Shown piece by piece: positions 23,720 through 25,333 of a stretch of DNA of 25,333 nt. The stretch's first letter is position 1. The number at the start of each line of letters is the position of its first letter. Source of the stretch: a virus; the IMG/VR virus record IMGVR_UViG_3300035698_001368, positions 1 through 25,333 of that record; one strand, given 5' to 3'. Under the pieces are notes generated by a model, which was not told where the DNA came from, made no database searches, and worked only from the letters and a program-made list of their open reading frames with translations. The translations under genes were made by a program, and so were the position numbers.

Positions 23720-24194
23720 TAAAATACCGGGAATGTGTAAGAAAATTGTCGAAATCTGCACAAAACAAGGCAAATTAGACATGAAAGAGTTCGACCGCAG
23801 GATGGCAATGTTGGTTTGTGATGAGGTGTTGGATGACATGCATTACGTTCAGCCGCCAAGCAAGCCAACGTCTTTGCTTGAGTATAACAAGCTGTCAAAA
23901 GACGGTAAGTTTAGGTTTAATAAGGATAATCCTGATTGGTGTAAAAGCCCTGTTTTTCAGGACTATATGGAAAAAACTTCCGAGGTTGACGCAACCAACG
24001 GTTCAAATGAATACTGGCTAAAATACTGGCTCCCACACTTGGACACGGACACGGATCGTGTGATAAAAGTCCGTAAAGTTCTTATGGATTTCAACGTTCA
24101 CATTCCGTATCCGCAGAAGACAGGGTCATACAAACCCAACGAACTCGCACCAGAAGTCGTTGATATATTCGGAGGCACTGTATGTGGAGAATAG
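23709..24194 (+). CDS. Unknown replication-region protein
   Basis: The product has 161 residues from ATG 23709, chosen because AAGGAG at 23696-23701 is seven bases upstream. ATG 23703 is too close to that site, and a frame reaching back to 23598 lies inside the initiator gene. The N-terminal 40 residues are helical ('CKKIVEICTKQGKLDMKEFDRRMAML'). The middle is rich in Lys, Asp and Asn with 'NPDWCKSPVFQDYMEK', and the later part has 'NEYWLKYWLPHLD'. There is no membrane segment and no catalytic motif that I recognise. Overlap with the initiator's end and with the next gene's start places it in the early operon. It could be a helicase-loader-like or primosome partner by position, but the sequence does not show this. 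Confidence 0.6.
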   Translation: MESDKIPGMCKKIVEICTKQGKLDMKEFDRRMAMLVCDEVLDDMHYVQPPSKPTSLLEYNKLSKDGKFRFNKDNPDWCKSPVFQDYMEKTSEVDATNGSNEYWLKYWLPHLDTDTDRVIKVRKVLMDFNVHIPYPQKTGSYKPNELAPEVVDIFGGTVCGE

Positions 24195-24445
24195 AATTAC
24201 GCAGAGGTAAGACGTATCGTAGATTGCCTGGTCAATATTACCATAGACTAATGAGTCCAAATGGAAAGGTAGTATATGTATCGGAAATGTATAGCAGTAA
24301 ACAGGCAGCACTTAAAACAATTCGGAGTTTGATTAAGACTTGTTTTCTTTGTTGTAACTTTGAGGACTGTTGTGCGCCATCATCTGTTAAGGTTGGATCT
24401 GATTCAGACGTAACTGATACATATGCCTTGATTGTCGGGGGGTAA
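24182..24445 (+). CDS. DUF1508-like small protein with Cys-rich tail
   Basis: The product has 87 residues. Residues about 19-48 ('YYHRLMSPNGKVVYVSEMYSSKQAALKTIRSL') follow the DUF1508 (YegP-like) repeat: a strand, an 'S-x-N-G' turn, a strand with SE, then 'YSSKQAA' starting a helix. The family normally has one or two such repeats of unknown function. Here one repeat is followed by a cysteine-rich stretch (C53, C56, C57, C63, C64), unusual for the family and possibly metal-binding. GGAGG at 24171-24175 serves ATG 24182, which overlaps the end of the upstream gene. Its own end carries GGGGGG that serves the GTG of the next gene. Confidence 0.65.
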   Translation: MWRIELRRGKTYRRLPGQYYHRLMSPNGKVVYVSEMYSSKQAALKTIRSLIKTCFLCCNFEDCCAPSSVKVGSDSDVTDTYALIVGG

Positions 24446-24447
24446 AA

Positions 24448-24717
24448 GTGGGTCATAAATCAAGAGTAGCTTGGAATATGGGAACGTGTATCGGGTTCTG
24501 CAGGCTTAAAGCGAAGTGTCCAGGGGGTTGTTTCGCTAAGAGCAAGTTTGAAGATTGTAGAACCGACTGTTTGAATTTCAACAAGGCGTGTGACATCTGT
24601 GATCAGGCATCTGAATATGAAAAGGGTGGTGATAATGGAGTAGTTAGCATTACTGCTACTGAGATACTTAGGAGGCAGAATTGGAAACACCGCAAGAGAG
24701 ATACAGCAGAAGAATGA
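24448..24717 (+). CDS. Cysteine-rich zinc or Fe-S binding protein
   Basis: The product has 89 residues from GTG 24448, two bases after the previous stop and just after a GGGGGG ribosome site. ATG 24478 is a weaker alternative. The first 51 residues carry eight cysteines (C14, C18, C24, C28, C37, C41, C48, C51), spaced C-x3-C-x5-C-x3-C-x8-C-x3-C-x6-C-x2-C, enough for two metal sites. The C-terminal part is charged and helical. I recognise no family; early phage proteins of this type are often small regulators or host-takeover factors. ATGA at its end couples it to the next small gene. Confidence 0.6.
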   Translation: MGHKSRVAWNMGTCIGFCRLKAKCPGGCFAKSKFEDCRTDCLNFNKACDICDQASEYEKGGDNGVVSITATEILRRQNWKHRKRDTAEE

Positions 24718-24857
24718 AAAGAAAAAGGACAAATTCGTTAAAGACACCAATGAGAAATTCTTTCAAATTAATAACTCCAAAGTCAGCGGAAAAGCAAGAG
24801 TATGACAGGGCGTTAACTTTTGGGGAGATCGGGAGGAGAATGGCATATGGAACCTAA
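24714..24857 (+). CDS. Very small basic protein
   Basis: A 47-residue frame runs from ATG 24714, overlapping the upstream stop as ATGA, to TAA 24855-24857. It begins MKRKRTNSLKTP and is strongly basic in its N-terminal half, with a mixed helical end (AEKQEYDRALTFGEIGRRM). It has no membrane segment or known motif. It is supported by the start/stop overlap and by the next gene beginning within its last 11 bases with GGGAGGAG upstream. It could bind nucleic acid; that is inference from charge alone. Confidence 0.5.
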   Translation: MKRKRTNSLKTPMRNSFKLITPKSAEKQEYDRALTFGEIGRRMAYGT

Positions 24858-24966
24858 GCATTACTGTACTAAATGTCGTTGGGTGTCAGAAGTAGCAGGC
24901 GGTTGCCCCAGGTGTGGGCGAATGTTAATTGAAGATAGAAGAAAACAAAAGGAGAGAAGACAATGA
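24847..24966 (+). CDS. Mini zinc-ribbon protein
   Basis: The product has 39 residues from ATG 24847, with GGGAGGAG ending about eight bases upstream. It is almost entirely one zinc ribbon: C7-x2-C10, a loop of nine residues, then C20-x2-C23 ('CPRCGRM'), followed by a basic tail (EDRRKQKERRQ). Single-ribbon proteins of this size are common in phage early regions and may bind nucleic acid or host polymerase, but nothing in the sequence settles that. ATGA overlaps the start of the RyR-domain gene. Confidence 0.6.
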   Translation: MEPKHYCTKCRWVSEVAGGCPRCGRMLIEDRRKQKERRQ

Positions 24967-25333
24967 AATTAATGAATTACGAGGAAATAGCAAAGTTGTG
25001 TCACCAAGTAAATAAAGCATATTGTACATCGATGGGCGATACTTCGCAGGTAAACTGGGATGACGCACCTACAGATCAGCAGCGTAGCGCATCCAACGGT
25101 GTTGAGTTCCACATGATCAACCACAATACGACGCCAAGGGATAGCCACAACAGTTGGATGTTGGAAAAGAAAAACGCCGGCTGGAAGTTCGGCCCTATCA
25201 AGAACGTTGACCTGAAGACGCATCCTTGCATGGTTCCATACGAATCGTTGCCAATGCAGCAACGGTCAAAGGATTTTATCTTTAAAGCTATCTGTGATTT
25301 CTTTAAAAAAGAGTTCTTTGGTAGCGGTGGAGG
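24963..25333 (+). CDS. RyR-domain protein (partial, runs off the right edge)
   Basis: At least 123 codons are open from ATG 24963 to the window edge, with GGAGAG upstream and an ATGA overlap with the mini zinc-ribbon gene. The pattern is that of phage RyR (ryanodine receptor) domains: 'ICHQVNKAY'-like helix (here AKLCHQVNKAYC), 'W-D-D-A-P', 'GVEFHMIN', 'TPRDSHNSWMLEKKNAGWKFGP' and 'HPCMVPYESLPMQQRSKDFIFKAI'. In many phages the domain is a stand-alone protein of about 100-130 residues, so only a few residues may be missing, though the Gly/Ser end suggests a linker to more sequence. The ligand is unknown; the fold is considered a small-molecule or peptide-binding module. Confidence 0.8.
   Translation, partial: MKLMNYEEIAKLCHQVNKAYCTSMGDTSQVNWDDAPTDQQRSASNGVEFHMINHNTTPRDSHNSWMLEKKNAGWKFGPIKNVDLKTHPCMVPYESLPMQQRSKDFIFKAICDFFKKEFFGSGG

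Overview
The window looks like part of a tailed, probably short-tailed (podovirus-like), double-stranded DNA bacteriophage genome. The evidence is a run of overlapping virion genes, an ejection-type protein set that ends in one enormous open reading frame, and then a phage recombination and replication block. All recognised genes lie on the + strand and most are coupled by TAATG, ATGA or GTGA overlaps. I see no integrase, repressor, tRNA, rRNA, CRISPR array or insertion sequence. Nothing identifies the host. By eye the GC content is in the low forties percent.

Layout. Positions 1-3085 hold the tail end of an unidentified gene, several very small genes (two with membrane segments), a phage surface or decoration-like protein, and a 495-residue modular protein with a C-terminal zinc ribbon that is echoed by the next small gene. 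Positions 3089-7508 hold a probable head-tail adaptor-like protein, a 1150-residue tail protein (tail hub followed by three tail-collar-like modules rich in His-x-His) and a small protein. Positions 7510-9568 hold a cupin-fold protein and two probable internal virion proteins. Positions 9568-20544 are one 3658-codon gene. Its product has glycine-rich hydrophobic N-terminal segments, a NADAR domain, a 'GGQA...GIPTK' (possibly macro-like) domain, a complete SF1B (RecD/Dda-like) helicase, a SLOG-like domain, and a long unrecognised C-terminal virion part. It fits the polyvalent protein concept: a protein carried in the virion and injected with the DNA, bearing several enzymes that could act before phage transcription starts.

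A 94-base gap (20545-20638) carries a good sigma70-type promoter whose -35/-10 spacer is centred on a perfect 10-bp palindrome. It drives the early block: a Cas4-like Fe-S PD-(D/E)XK nuclease, a small helical protein, a Sak4-like RecA-fold ATPase, a DUF669-type single-strand-binding-like protein, and a winged-helix replication initiator. The initiator gene contains three 22-bp-spaced iterons followed by an AT-rich stretch, arranged like the lambda O gene and origin. The block continues with small genes of unknown function, including a DUF1508-like protein, two cysteine-rich zinc-binding-type proteins and, at the right edge, a RyR-domain protein.

Taken together, the replication block looks like iteron-directed initiation plus Sak4-type recombination. 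Four modules (NADAR, macro-like, SLOG-like, RyR) belong to families tied to NAD, ADP-ribose or nucleotide-signal chemistry. This suggests, as inference only, that the phage carries counter-defence against NAD-based or ADP-ribosylation-based immunity, part of it delivered inside the virion. A further whole-window signal is marked over-representation of CCAACG/CGTTGG on both strands.
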